A DNA stretch of 64,000 nucleotides, from the NCBI GenBank assembly GCA_016707895.1, contig JADJGV010000001.1, forward strand, positions 483,501-547,500. Reading direction: 5' to 3'. The translations under genes were made by a program, and so were the position numbers. Shown in pieces: positions 26,961 to 39,074 of this stretch. Position 1 is the stretch's first letter. Every line of letters starts with the position of its first letter. This DNA comes from Myxococcales bacterium. Its GTDB lineage: Bacteria; Myxococcota_A; Polyangia; Haliangiales; Haliangiaceae. A model generated the notes under the pieces. It saw only the letters and a list, made by a program, of their open reading frames with translations, did no database searches and had not been told where the DNA came from.

Positions 26961-28313
26961 ATGCGGCACCCGCTGTCTCTGTGCGTGTTCGGACTGATCG
27001 CCGCGTGCTCGTTCACGCCCAACGGCGCGAGCGGGACGATCGACGCCCCGCCGGCCGACGGCGCCGAGGTCGACGGCGCGGTGGCCGACGCCAGCGGCGA
27101 CGCCGCGGGCACCGACGCCGCCGCGATCGACGCCGCGGGCACCGACGCCGCGGCGATCGACGCCGCCGCGATCGACGCCCCGCCGATCGACGCCCCGCCC
27201 ATCGATGCCCCGCCGATCGACGCCGCGCCGCCCATCGACGCCGCGCCGCCGGTGGTGATCGCGTACCTCATCGACGTCGACGCGGTGGTCGGGACCGGCG
27301 ACCTGACCATCCCGACCACCGGGCTCAACACCGACACGCTGACGTTCACCAGCGCGATCACGCTGCCCGCCGGCGTCACGCTGACCGCCGGCACCCAGAC
27401 CAGCGGCGGCGCGGTGGCCGTGCTGCACGTCCGCAACCTGGTGGTGAGCGGCACGCTCTCGGTGCGCGGCAGCCGACCGCTGGCGATCGTCGCCGGCGGC
27501 ACGGTGTCGATCAGCGGCGGCATCGACGCTGGCGCCGAGTTCGCGCGGCCGGGCGGTGGCGGCTTCGGCCCCGGCATGGGCCCGACGATGGGCAGCGCCG
27601 GCGCCACCAGCGGCAGCAGCGACGCCGGCGGCGGCGGCGGCGGCCACGGCACCCCGGGGTTCCGCGGCGGCAACGTCGGCGGGACCGGCAGCCCGGTCAA
27701 CGGCGGCGCCGGCGGCGGCGCGATCGGCCCCGGCATCCCCACCGAGCTGCGCGGCGGCTCGGGCGGCGGCGACGCCCCACGCAGCTGCACCACGCCGGCC
27801 CGCGGCGGCGGCGGCGGCGGCGCCGTCTTCATCTACGCCGCCACGTCGATCTCGATCACCGGCCGCGTCCACGCCGGCGGCGGCGGCGGCACCACCGGCG
27901 CCGGCTGCTCGGGCTCCAACGGCGGCAGCGGCGGCGGCGCTGGCGGCCAGATCGATCTGCAGTCGCCGTCGATCACCGGGCTCGGCCTCCTCACCGCCAA
28001 CGGCGGCGGCGGCTCCGGCGCCGAGGGCGCGGGCGGGGGCGGCGGCCCCGGCAACCCCGGCCAGAACGGCGCCGCCGCGCTGACCGTGGCGCTCGGCGGC
28101 ACGGGCGGCACCGGCACGCCGGGCGGCACCAGCGGCGGCAACGGTGGCTTCCTCGGCGTGGACGCCACCGCGGCCGGCGACCTGGCGGTCAACGGCAACA
28201 CCGGCGGCGGCGGCGGCGGCGCGGGCGTGATCGTGCTGCGCTACCAGGGCAGCCTGCCCGCCAGCGACGCGGTCATGATCAGCCCGACGCCGGCGCGCCG
28301 CACGACGTATTGA
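26961..28313 (+). CDS. Gly-rich surface lipoprotein with DA linker (first of two paralogues)
   Basis: 450 residues. The lipoprotein signal MRHPLSLCVFGLIAAC is followed by an Asp/Ala/Pro linker made of repeated IDAP/TDAAAIDAA units (about residues 30-95). A beta-strand block follows: LTFTSAITLPAGVTL, then VLHVRNLVVSGTLSVRGSRPLAIVAGGTVSISG. The rest is Gly-rich (GGGGGGAVFIYAATSISITGRVHAGG and similar). Alternating poly-Gly loops and short hydrophobic strands suggest a beta-helix. The ATG at 26961 has an AGAGGA ribosome site 5 bases upstream and is preferred over an ATG at 26943. It is followed after 8 bp by a paralogue of similar layout. Function unknown; probably an outer-surface or matrix protein. 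Confidence 0.75.
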   Translation: MRHPLSLCVFGLIAACSFTPNGASGTIDAPPADGAEVDGAVADASGDAAGTDAAAIDAAGTDAAAIDAAAIDAPPIDAPPIDAPPIDAAPPIDAAPPVVIAYLIDVDAVVGTGDLTIPTTGLNTDTLTFTSAITLPAGVTLTAGTQTSGGAVAVLHVRNLVVSGTLSVRGSRPLAIVAGGTVSISGGIDAGAEFARPGGGGFGPGMGPTMGSAGATSGSSDAGGGGGGHGTPGFRGGNVGGTGSPVNGGAGGGAIGPGIPTELRGGSGGGDAPRSCTTPARGGGGGGAVFIYAATSISITGRVHAGGGGGTTGAGCSGSNGGSGGGAGGQIDLQSPSITGLGLLTANGGGGSGAEGAGGGGGPGNPGQNGAAALTVALGGTGGTGTPGGTSGGNGGFLGVDATAAGDLAVNGNTGGGGGGAGVIVLRYQGSLPASDAVMISPTPARRTTY

Positions 28314-28321
28314 GCGCCTCG

Positions 28322-29488
28322 ATGTCGTCCACCACGCTGTCGCTCGCCTGCGCGCTGGCCCTCACGGGGTGCGCGTTCGTCCCCAGCGGCGACGCGGCGC
28401 GCGTCGACGGCGCGCCCGGCGGCGACGGCGCCGATCCGATCGACGCGCCGCCCGGCGCCGACGGCCCGCACGAGGACGTCCACCACGTCGCGCTGGCGCA
28501 GGAGTACCTGGGCGACGCCGACGTCGAGATCGCCGCCGCGGTCACGCTCGACACCACCGCGCTGGCGGTGACCGCCGGCAGCGCGCCCGGGCTCACGCTG
28601 ATGCAGGCGCCCGCCGAGGGCGGCGGCCCCGAGCTCGCGATCGCCCACGTCCGCGATCTGCGCATCACCGCCGGCCTGCGCGTCGTCGGTTCGCGCCCGC
28701 TGGTGATCATCGCGCGCTCGATCACGATCGCCGGCGAGCTCGACGCCGGCGGCCACGGCAGCACGCCCGGGCCCGGCGGCGGCGGCCCCGGCGGCGGCGC
28801 GGGCCGCGGCCAGGACGGCCAGCGCCACGGGACGTTCAACGACACCGGCGGCGGCGGCGGCGGCTTCGCGACCGCCGGCGCGATCGGCGGCAACGACGGC
28901 AACGGCGACGGCGGCGGCGGCGCCGCGTACGGCGACGCGATGCTGACCGCGCTCGAGGGCGGCTCGGGCGGCGGCAGCGCCGACGGCGACTGCAGCGAGT
29001 CACCCGCCGGCGCCGGCGGCGGCGCGGTCCAGCTCTACGCCGCGGTGGCGATCGCGATCACCGGCACGATCAACGCCGGCGGCGGCGGCGGCGGCGGCGG
29101 CCACGGCTGCGCGTTCCAGTACACCGCGGGGCGCGGCGGCGGCAGCGGCGGCGCGATCTACCTGCAGGCGCCGCAGGTCGTGCTCGACGGCACCATCGCG
29201 GCCAACGGCGGCGGCGGCGGCGGCGGCGCCGACTTCAACGACGGCGGCGGCGGGCAGGACGGCGCGGTCGGCACCACGCCCGCCGGCGGCGGCGGCTCGG
29301 GCGGCGGCAGCTACGGCGCGCGCGGCGGCGACGGCGGCACCGACACGGCGCCGACCGCGGGCGGCGACAACGACGGCGACGGTAACGGCGGCGGCGGCGG
29401 CGGCGCGGCCGGGCGCGTCGTCATCCGCACCCGCAACGCGCAGCTGCTCGGCGCGGCGAGCCCGACCGCCGCCGTCGCGACGTATTGA
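28322..29488 (+). CDS. Gly-rich surface lipoprotein (second of two paralogues)
   Basis: 388 residues. The lipoprotein signal is SSTTLSLACALALTGC. A short DA/GA linker follows (DGAPGGDGADPIDAPP). The body matches the preceding protein segment by segment: IAHVRDLRITAGLRVVGSRPLVIIARSITIAGELDAGG, then poly-Gly loops with AVQLYAAVAIAITGTINAGG and AIYLQAPQVVLDGTIAANGG, ending AAVATY (the neighbour ends RRTTY). The pair looks like a tandem duplication that has diverged. It starts 8 bp after the previous stop, so both are probably in one transcript. Confidence 0.75.
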   Translation: MSSTTLSLACALALTGCAFVPSGDAARVDGAPGGDGADPIDAPPGADGPHEDVHHVALAQEYLGDADVEIAAAVTLDTTALAVTAGSAPGLTLMQAPAEGGGPELAIAHVRDLRITAGLRVVGSRPLVIIARSITIAGELDAGGHGSTPGPGGGGPGGGAGRGQDGQRHGTFNDTGGGGGGFATAGAIGGNDGNGDGGGGAAYGDAMLTALEGGSGGGSADGDCSESPAGAGGGAVQLYAAVAIAITGTINAGGGGGGGGHGCAFQYTAGRGGGSGGAIYLQAPQVVLDGTIAANGGGGGGGADFNDGGGGQDGAVGTTPAGGGGSGGGSYGARGGDGGTDTAPTAGGDNDGDGNGGGGGGAAGRVVIRTRNAQLLGAASPTAAVATY

Positions 29489-29507
29489 GGCGCGGGACCA
29501 GGCGCGG

Positions 29508-30059
29508 CTACTCGCGATCGAGCTCGCCGGTCCAGTACAGGTAGTCGCGCCACGCGTCGGGCACCGAGCGCAGGCTGACCCGGATCGTCACCGCCGGCAC
29601 CCAGTTGGGCTGCACCGGCTGCGCGCGCAGCTGCATCCCGGCCTGCCGCGGCGTGCGCCCGCCCTTCACCCGGTTGCACTCGTGGCAGCAGGTGACGATG
29701 TTGGTCCAGTCGGTCGCGCCGCCCTGCGAGCGCGGCACGACGTGGTCGTAGGTCAGCTCGCTGACCGACAGCCGCACGCCGCAGTACTGGCAGGTGTAGC
29801 CGTCGCGGGCGTAGATGTTGACCCGCGAGAACTTGACCGGCTTGTGGTGCCGGCGGAACGCGCGCAGGAGCCGCACCACCGCCGGGATCTTGATGATCAC
29901 GGTCACCGAGCGCACGTCGTGGGCGTACTCCTCGACGACCTCGACCTTGCCCAGGAACAAGAGCGTGATCGCCCGCTGCCACGAGATGATCTTGATGGGC
30001 TCGTAGCTCTGCGACAGGAGGAGGGTTGCGGTATGCGCGGCCTCCATCCCCTCGACCAT
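29508..30059 (-). CDS. HNH endonuclease family protein
   Basis: 183 residues. A conserved N-terminal region (LLLSQSYEPIKIISWQRAITLLFLGKVEVVEEY) precedes the HNH module, with zinc-binding Cys in RDGYTCQYCG and CCHECN. The catalytic segment is LTYDHVVPRSQGG, followed by TNIVTCCHECNRVKGGRTP. This is the widespread stand-alone HNH family found in many free-living bacteria, whose role is not settled; restriction of foreign DNA or DNA repair are possibilities. The first ATG is at 30059, and an internal ATG at 30047 is an alternative start. It is divergent from feoA. Confidence 0.92.
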   Translation of the reverse strand: MVEGMEAAHTATLLLSQSYEPIKIISWQRAITLLFLGKVEVVEEYAHDVRSVTVIIKIPAVVRLLRAFRRHHKPVKFSRVNIYARDGYTCQYCGVRLSVSELTYDHVVPRSQGGATDWTNIVTCCHECNRVKGGRTPRQAGMQLRAQPVQPNWVPAVTIRVSLRSVPDAWRDYLYWTGELDRE

Positions 30060-30114
30060 AGCACCCGCCCCGGGCCGGCGCCCCGCGCGGCACTACGCCG
30101 CGCCCCGGCAAACT

Positions 30115-30129
30115 TGAAAACGACTTTCA
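30115..30129. promoter_or_regulatory. Fur box upstream of feoAB
   Basis: TGAAAACGACTTTCA is a perfect TGAAA-N5-TTTCA inverted repeat and matches 11 of 15 bases of the 7-1-7 Fur consensus TGATAATGATTATCA. It stands out as AT-rich in a GC-rich region, 20 bp before the feoA start. Iron-dependent repression of feoAB by Fur is the expected meaning. Confidence 0.65.
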
Positions 30130-30149
30130 GTTTTGCTAGACCTCCGGCG

Positions 30150-30370
30150 ATGCTCACGCTGGCCGAGGTCGAACGCCACGCCCAGGTCGCGATCGTCGCG
30201 GTCGATGGCGAGCGCGGCTTCCGGCGCCGGCTGCTCGAGCTCGGCCTGTGCCCGGGGACCCAGGTCGCGATCACCAACATCGCGCCGCTGGGTGATCCGC
30301 TCGAGATCGAGGTGCGGGGCGGGCGGCTGTCGATCCGCAAGGACGAGGCCGCGCAGATCCGCGTGCGGCG

Positions 30371-30374
<4 letters not shown>
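30150..30374 (+). CDS. feoA: Ferrous iron transport protein A
   Basis: 74 residues, a small SH3-like beta-barrel protein. The sequence LTLAEVERHAQVAIVAV, then FRRRLLELGLCPGTQVAITNIAPLGDPLEIEVRGGRLSIRKDEAAQIRV, matches the FeoA/DtxR-C-terminal fold throughout. It assists FeoB in taking up Fe(II). The stop overlaps the feoB ATG (ATGA, 30371-30374). The gene is too small to stand out by size, but its context and motif are clear. Confidence 0.95.
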
Positions 30375-32467
<2,093 letters not shown>

Positions 32468-32559
32468 CGCTCAGCGTCGACGTCAGAGAACTCCCGAGCC
32501 CCGCCTGGCCGCACGCCGATTGGCATGGACCGGCGCCGCCGCGTTACAATCTCAGCGGG

Positions 32560-33732
32560 GTGTCTGACGTCGCGGAGAACACTGCGCTCGCCGAGCTGCT
32601 CGGCGCGATCACCGATCGCCGGATCCGGCGCAAGGTGCAGAAGCTGTTGCAGCTCGGCGAGGAGGCGGTGCGCGCGCTGGGCGAGCTCGACGCCGCGCTC
32701 TACGTCCGCGAGGACGGCGAGGCCCAGATCCAGATCGTCGCCGACGCGGTGCTGAGCCACTTCCGCCGGCTGCTGGAGATGCTCGGCGTGTTGCGCCACG
32801 AGGACCCGCCCTCCGAGCCCCAGGCCGCCGCCCGCCCGTCGTCGCCGCGCATCCTCGCGGTGCGCACGATGACCGACGATCAGAAGTGGAAGTCGCTGGT
32901 CCGCGAGATCGACACGCTGCAGTACGGCCTGAGCTCGGAGCTGCGCGAGTTCGATCGGCGGTTCTCGGACGCGCTGTCCCACGATCGCCCGGAGCAGGCG
33001 CTGGTCGACCTCAACGACGCGACGACGGCGCTGATGGACGGCGTCTTCGCGGTGATGGCGACCGTCTACGAGTGCTTCCTCGGGCACGTCGAGCCCGAGC
33101 GCATGATCCCCGGCCACCGCGACACGCTGGGCAAGGGCCTCGCGGTGCGCCGCGCGACCGCCGACCTGCGGCGCACGGTCCGCGGCTTCAACCGCACGCT
33201 CCAGGATCGCGCCACCCCGCCGGCGGTCGCCGAGGCCAACTACCGCAGCGTCGTGGCGGCGATGGTCGACTTCATCGAGCGCGACGTCTTCTTCTACCTG
33301 CGCTCCGACACCCGGAAGGAGTTCGCCAACTTCCGCGAGGTGTTGGAGCCGGGCGACGCCGCGCGCAACCGGCTCGACTGCGAGGGCTTCGACAAGTACC
33401 TCGACTCGCTCGCGTTCCTGTCGCAGCGCGGCGTGCTGATCAAGCACGACACCGACCTCAAGGCCAAGATCGCCGCCGAGCTCGGCCGCGCCGTGACCTA
33501 CGCCGCGGTGCTGCCGGAGCTGGTGTGCGAGGTGTTCCAGGAGTCCTTCGTGAAGGCCGAGCGGCTGTTCGGGCTCAGCGATCAGATCGACGCGATCGTC
33601 GAGCAGTGGACGCTGCTGCCGCCCGAGGCCCGCACCGACGTCGACGCGATCGTGCCGCTGGCGCGGGCGCTGCTCGAGCTGGTGCGCCCGCCGCCGGCCG
33701 CCGCGCCGCCGGCCAGCGGCGACTTCTTCTGA
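32560..33732 (+). CDS. Uncharacterised helical protein
   Basis: 390 residues from the GTG at 32560; no other start exists in frame for the N-terminal 70 residues. It is predicted to be almost entirely alpha-helical and soluble, with charged amphipathic segments (DRRIRRKVQKLLQLGEEAVRAL, then EIDTLQYGLSSELREFDRRFSDAL and VEQWTLLPPEARTDVDAIVP). I do not recognise a family. A TTGGCA/TACAAT promoter-like pair (32520-32525 and 32545-32550, spacer 19) lies just upstream. If used, the transcript would start only about 3 bases before the GTG. Gene context gives no clue. Confidence 0.7.
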   Translation: MSDVAENTALAELLGAITDRRIRRKVQKLLQLGEEAVRALGELDAALYVREDGEAQIQIVADAVLSHFRRLLEMLGVLRHEDPPSEPQAAARPSSPRILAVRTMTDDQKWKSLVREIDTLQYGLSSELREFDRRFSDALSHDRPEQALVDLNDATTALMDGVFAVMATVYECFLGHVEPERMIPGHRDTLGKGLAVRRATADLRRTVRGFNRTLQDRATPPAVAEANYRSVVAAMVDFIERDVFFYLRSDTRKEFANFREVLEPGDAARNRLDCEGFDKYLDSLAFLSQRGVLIKHDTDLKAKIAAELGRAVTYAAVLPELVCEVFQESFVKAERLFGLSDQIDAIVEQWTLLPPEARTDVDAIVPLARALLELVRPPPAAAPPASGDFF

Positions 33733-33739
33733 AGTCCTT

Positions 33740-33748
33740 CCCTGAACG

Positions 33749-33754
<6 letters not shown>
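33740..33754. terminator. Small hairpin between convergent genes
   Basis: CCCTGA-ACG-TCAGGG forms a 6-bp stem in the 16-bp gap between the helical protein and the Ser/Thr kinase, and overlaps the kinase stop codon. It could be a bidirectional terminator, but there is no U-tract and the stem is short. Confidence 0.3.
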
Positions 33755-35740
<1,986 letters not shown>

Positions 35741-35762
35741 GCGGCGACGATAGCCTAGAGTG

Positions 35763-36686
35763 CTACGGCCCGGGGATCGACAGCACCACCGGCAGGTGAT
35801 CGCTGACGGTCCCGAGGTAGCCCGGGAATTGCTCGTCCAGCGGCGGGATCACCGCGGCGCGATCGCCGGCGAGGCCGTCGAGGGCGACGCTGGTGAGGAT
35901 GTGATCGATCACCTTGCCCGACGGGATGAAGCTGGCCGCGCCGCCGCTGGCCACCGCGGCGGTGCGCATCCGGTAGGCGTCGGGCGCCAGCAGCGGCGCC
36001 AGCACCTGGGAGCCGTCGGTCAGCGCCTCGTTGTAGTCGCCGAGCACCACGAACTCGGGGTCGCCGGCGCCGGCGAGGTGGCCGCGCAGGTAGGTGTCGA
36101 GCGTGCGCGCCGCGGCGGCCCGGCGGTCGGCGTCGGCGGCGTCGGCGCCGGCCTTGAGGTGCACGCCGATCACGTCGACGGTGAGCGCGCCGACGGTCAC
36201 CGGCACCCGGAACGGCGGCCGCGGGAAGCCGTAGGTGTCGGTGACGAACAACAGCTCGGGCGCGCCGACGCTGACCAGCCCGGCGCGGTAGATGAGGCCG
36301 ATCTTCTGGTACGAGGTCGGCGTGTAGGCGTGGGTCGACAGCACCGCGTCGTACGCCGGCAGGCGATCGAGCAGCTCGCGCCACGCCGCCAGGCTGGCGA
36401 TCTCCTCGACGACGATCACGTCGAGGTCGAGGCTGGTGATCAGGTCGGCGACGTAGGCCGGCGTGCGCGAGGTCGCCGGGAAGTTCTCGATGTTCCAGCA
36501 GGCGACGTCGAGCGTCGTCGCCGAGCCCACCGCCGGCACGACGTCGGCGCGCGGCGGCGGGTAGGCGTCGGTCGCGACCGCGTCGATCGCCGCGTCGGGC
36601 GTCGCGAGGCCGCCGTCGACCAGATCGCAGGCCGCCAGCGTGGCCAGGATCACGGCGGCGGCGGCGCGCATCCCTCCGCGTACCAC
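35763..36686 (-). CDS. Endonuclease/exonuclease/phosphatase-fold lipoprotein
   Basis: 307 residues from 36686; a start at 36671 would give a cleaner signal (MRAAAAVILATLAAC). The lipidated Cys is followed by a DA-rich linker (ATPDAAIDAVATDAYPPP). The EEP domain then runs to the end: DVACWNIENFP (first metal-binding Asn/Glu), a Glu-containing strand VIVVEEIAS, VIGVHLKAG, VVLGDYNEAL and VSDHLPVVLS (catalytic Asp-His). The family covers DNase I-like nucleases and sphingomyelinase/phosphodiesterases. Being a surface-exposed lipoprotein suggests action on external DNA or lipids, possibly in predation or nutrient capture; this is inference. Confidence 0.88.
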   Translation of the reverse strand: MVRGGMRAAAAVILATLAACDLVDGGLATPDAAIDAVATDAYPPPRADVVPAVGSATTLDVACWNIENFPATSRTPAYVADLITSLDLDVIVVEEIASLAAWRELLDRLPAYDAVLSTHAYTPTSYQKIGLIYRAGLVSVGAPELLFVTDTYGFPRPPFRVPVTVGALTVDVIGVHLKAGADAADADRRAAAARTLDTYLRGHLAGAGDPEFVVLGDYNEALTDGSQVLAPLLAPDAYRMRTAAVASGGAASFIPSGKVIDHILTSVALDGLAGDRAAVIPPLDEQFPGYLGTVSDHLPVVLSIPGP

Positions 36687-36723
36687 GGCCGCCGGCGAGC
36701 GTCAGCCCACGATCGGCGCGCGA

Positions 36724-38325
36724 TCAGCCCACGATCGCGCGCGCGACCCGGATGCCGTCGAGCGCCGCCGAGACGATGCCGCCGGCGTAGCCCGCGCCCT
36801 CGCCCGCCGGGTACAGGTCGGCCAGGGTCGGCGACGCCAGCGTGGTCGGGTCCCGCGGCACCCGCACCGGGCTCGACGTGCGCGACTCGACGCCGACCAC
36901 CACCGCGTCGGCCGAGACGTAGCCGCGCAGCTGCTGATCGAAGCGGCCCAGCGCGACCCGCAGCCGCGCCGCGAGATCCAGCCCCGACGCCGCCAGCACC
37001 TCGCCGACGTCGGTGGCGGTGACGCCGGGCACGTAGCTCGACGGCGGCGCGGTGGTCGAGCCGCGGCCGGCGACGAAGTCGGCCACCCGGGTCGCCGGCG
37101 CCTTGAGCTGGCCGCCGCCGGCGAGCGCCGCGGCGACCTCGAGCCGGCGCTGCAGCTCGACGCCGGCCAGCGGGCCGGTCAGCCCGAGCGCGGCCAGGTC
37201 GGCCTCCTCGATCGCCACCACCAGGCCGCTGTTGGCGAACGGCGAGTCGCGGCGCGACAGGCTCATGCCGTTGACCACGACGCCGTCGACCTCGGTGGCC
37301 GCGGGCACGATCCAGCCGCCCGGGCACATGCAGAACGAGAACACGCCGCGCTGCCCGCCGGGCCCGTCGGTGGTGTGGGCCAGCCGGTAGGGCGCCGCGC
37401 TCAGCCGCGGGTGGCCGGCGGCGCTGCCGTACTGCGCGCGATCGATCAGCGCCTGCGGGTGCTCGATGCGCACGCCGACCGCGAACGGCTTGGCCGCCAG
37501 CGCGACGCCGGCGTCGACCAGCAGCGGCCAGACGTCGCGGGCCGAGTGGCCGGTCGCCACCACCACCGCGCGGCCGGTGAGCTGGCGGCCGTCGGCCAGC
37601 CGCACGCCGGCGACCCGGCGCTGGCCGCGGTGGTCCTCGACCAGGAAGCCCACCACCTTGGCCGGCAGCTCGAAGCGCACGCCCAGCGCGACCAGCCGCT
37701 CGCGCATCGCGGTCAGCACCTTGGGCAGGCGGTTCGAGCCGATGTGCGGGCGGGCGTCGACCAGGATCTCGGCTGGCGCGCCGTGCAGCGCGAGGATCTC
37801 GATGACGTCGCGCACGTCGCCGCGCTTGTGCGCGCGGGTGTAGAGCTTGCCGTCGGAGTACGTGCCGGCGCCGCCCTCGCCGAAGCAGTAGTTGCTGTCG
37901 GGATCGACGCGGCCGTGCTGGGTCAGGCCCTTGAGGTCGCGGCGGCGCGCCTGCACCAGCTTGCCGCGATCGAGCACGATCGAGGCCACGCCGTGGCGCG
38001 CCAGCTCGTAGGCGCAGTACAGCCCGGCCGGGCCGGCGCCGACGACGATCACCGGGTCGCCGGTCACCGCCCGCGGCAGCGGCGCGGCCAGCGGCGGCGG
38101 CTCGGCCGGCCGCGCGCCGACCGTCAGGTGGAACCGCACGCGGCGGTGGCGGGCGTCGATCGCGCGGCGCCGCACCTCGAGCGGCGGCAGCCCCGCGGGC
38201 GCGACCGACAGCTTGTCGGCCACCGCGGCGCGCACCGTCGGGTGATCGGCGTCGAGGCTGGGCGCGTCGAGCGGCAGGTCGAGCTCGAGCTCGAGCTCGT
38301 CGTCCCAGGCGACCGGCTCGATCAC
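36724..38325 (-). CDS. FAD-dependent oxidoreductase of the COG2509 type
   Basis: 533 residues from a GTG that overlaps the upstream stop (GTGA, 38322-38325). An N-terminal domain of about 90 residues precedes the Rossmann dinucleotide motif VIVVGAGPAGLYCAYELARHG. Other hallmarks are SNYCFGEGGAGTYSDGKLYTR, a second nucleotide motif GRAVVVATGHSARD, CMCPGGWIVPAATE, and the C-terminal YPAGEGAGYAGGIVSAALDGIRVA. These match the widespread uncharacterised NAD(P)/FAD-dependent oxidoreductases (BFPP-like), whose substrate is unknown. It is coupled to the 3D-domain lipoprotein upstream, which is an unexpected partner. Confidence 0.88.
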   Translation of the reverse strand: MIEPVAWDDELELELDLPLDAPSLDADHPTVRAAVADKLSVAPAGLPPLEVRRRAIDARHRRVRFHLTVGARPAEPPPLAAPLPRAVTGDPVIVVGAGPAGLYCAYELARHGVASIVLDRGKLVQARRRDLKGLTQHGRVDPDSNYCFGEGGAGTYSDGKLYTRAHKRGDVRDVIEILALHGAPAEILVDARPHIGSNRLPKVLTAMRERLVALGVRFELPAKVVGFLVEDHRGQRRVAGVRLADGRQLTGRAVVVATGHSARDVWPLLVDAGVALAAKPFAVGVRIEHPQALIDRAQYGSAAGHPRLSAAPYRLAHTTDGPGGQRGVFSFCMCPGGWIVPAATEVDGVVVNGMSLSRRDSPFANSGLVVAIEEADLAALGLTGPLAGVELQRRLEVAAALAGGGQLKAPATRVADFVAGRGSTTAPPSSYVPGVTATDVGEVLAASGLDLAARLRVALGRFDQQLRGYVSADAVVVGVESRTSSPVRVPRDPTTLASPTLADLYPAGEGAGYAGGIVSAALDGIRVARAIVG

Positions 38326-38996
38326 GGGCAGCGGGCTCCGCCGTCGTGGAGCGTGACCCGATCGAGCCCGAGCGCGCCGTCGAGCGCGCGGTAGCTGCTG
38401 ATCAGCCCGACGAACCAGTCGATGTGCATGCCGACGATGCCGCCGCCGGTGTCGGCGGCCAGCACGCAGCCGTCGTGGACGAAGCCGCCCCACGGCGCGG
38501 CGCCCGGCACGGCGACGCCGTCGAGCTCGGCCACCCACAGCTTGGTGCCGTAGGGGATCACCGCGGGGTCGACCGCGATCGAGCGGTACGGGACCAGCGG
38601 GCGATCCTGCACGCCGGTGCCCCACGGGTGATCGGCGGGCGGCTCGACGTAGCACGGCGAGCGGGCGCAGCCGCAGCTGCCGTCGACGTTGATCAGCCGG
38701 CCGTCGGTCAGGCGGCCGGTGCCCTCGATGTCGACCGCCGACGCGAAGCCGGGCCGCACCATGGCCAGCGCCGTACAGCCGGGGCGGTACAGCGTGACGG
38801 TGGCGGCGCCGCTGAAGTCGTCCTCGGAGGTCACCCAGTAGTAGGTGAGCTGGAAGCTGCCGCGCGACGCGCCGGCCGGCGGGCGCGCGGCGTCGACCGG
38901 CGGGGCCGCGGCGTCGACGTCGGCCGCCGCGTCGACCTCGGGGGTCGCCGATCCGCTGCAGGCGGCGGTCAGGAGCGCGATCGCGAGCCAGCGCAT
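38322..38996 (-). CDS. 3D-domain (MltA-like barrel) lipoprotein
   Basis: 224 residues from the ATG at 38996, which gives a proper lipoprotein signal (WLAIALLTAAC); a start at 39014 is possible. A DA-rich linker follows (PEVDAAADVDAAAPPVDAARPP). The C-terminal half carries the 3D double-psi barrel signature: VDPAVIPYGTKLWV, then DGCVLAADTGGGIVGMHIDWFVG, with three conserved Asp. The fold occurs in lytic transglycosylases and related cell-wall enzymes. A CxCxxxxC cluster (CGCARSPC) is unusual. It is probably a periplasmic or surface enzyme acting on peptidoglycan or polysaccharide. It is translationally coupled to the FAD oxidoreductase. Confidence 0.85.
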   Translation of the reverse strand: MRWLAIALLTAACSGSATPEVDAAADVDAAAPPVDAARPPAGASRGSFQLTYYWVTSEDDFSGAATVTLYRPGCTALAMVRPGFASAVDIEGTGRLTDGRLINVDGSCGCARSPCYVEPPADHPWGTGVQDRPLVPYRSIAVDPAVIPYGTKLWVAELDGVAVPGAAPWGGFVHDGCVLAADTGGGIVGMHIDWFVGLISSYRALDGALGLDRVTLHDGGARCP

Positions 38997-39074
38997 CGGC
39001 GCGCATCCTGCCACGGCGATCGCCGCTGGTGGGGCCCGGGCGCCGCCGATCGCACGCGGCGGTTCCGGATCGGA

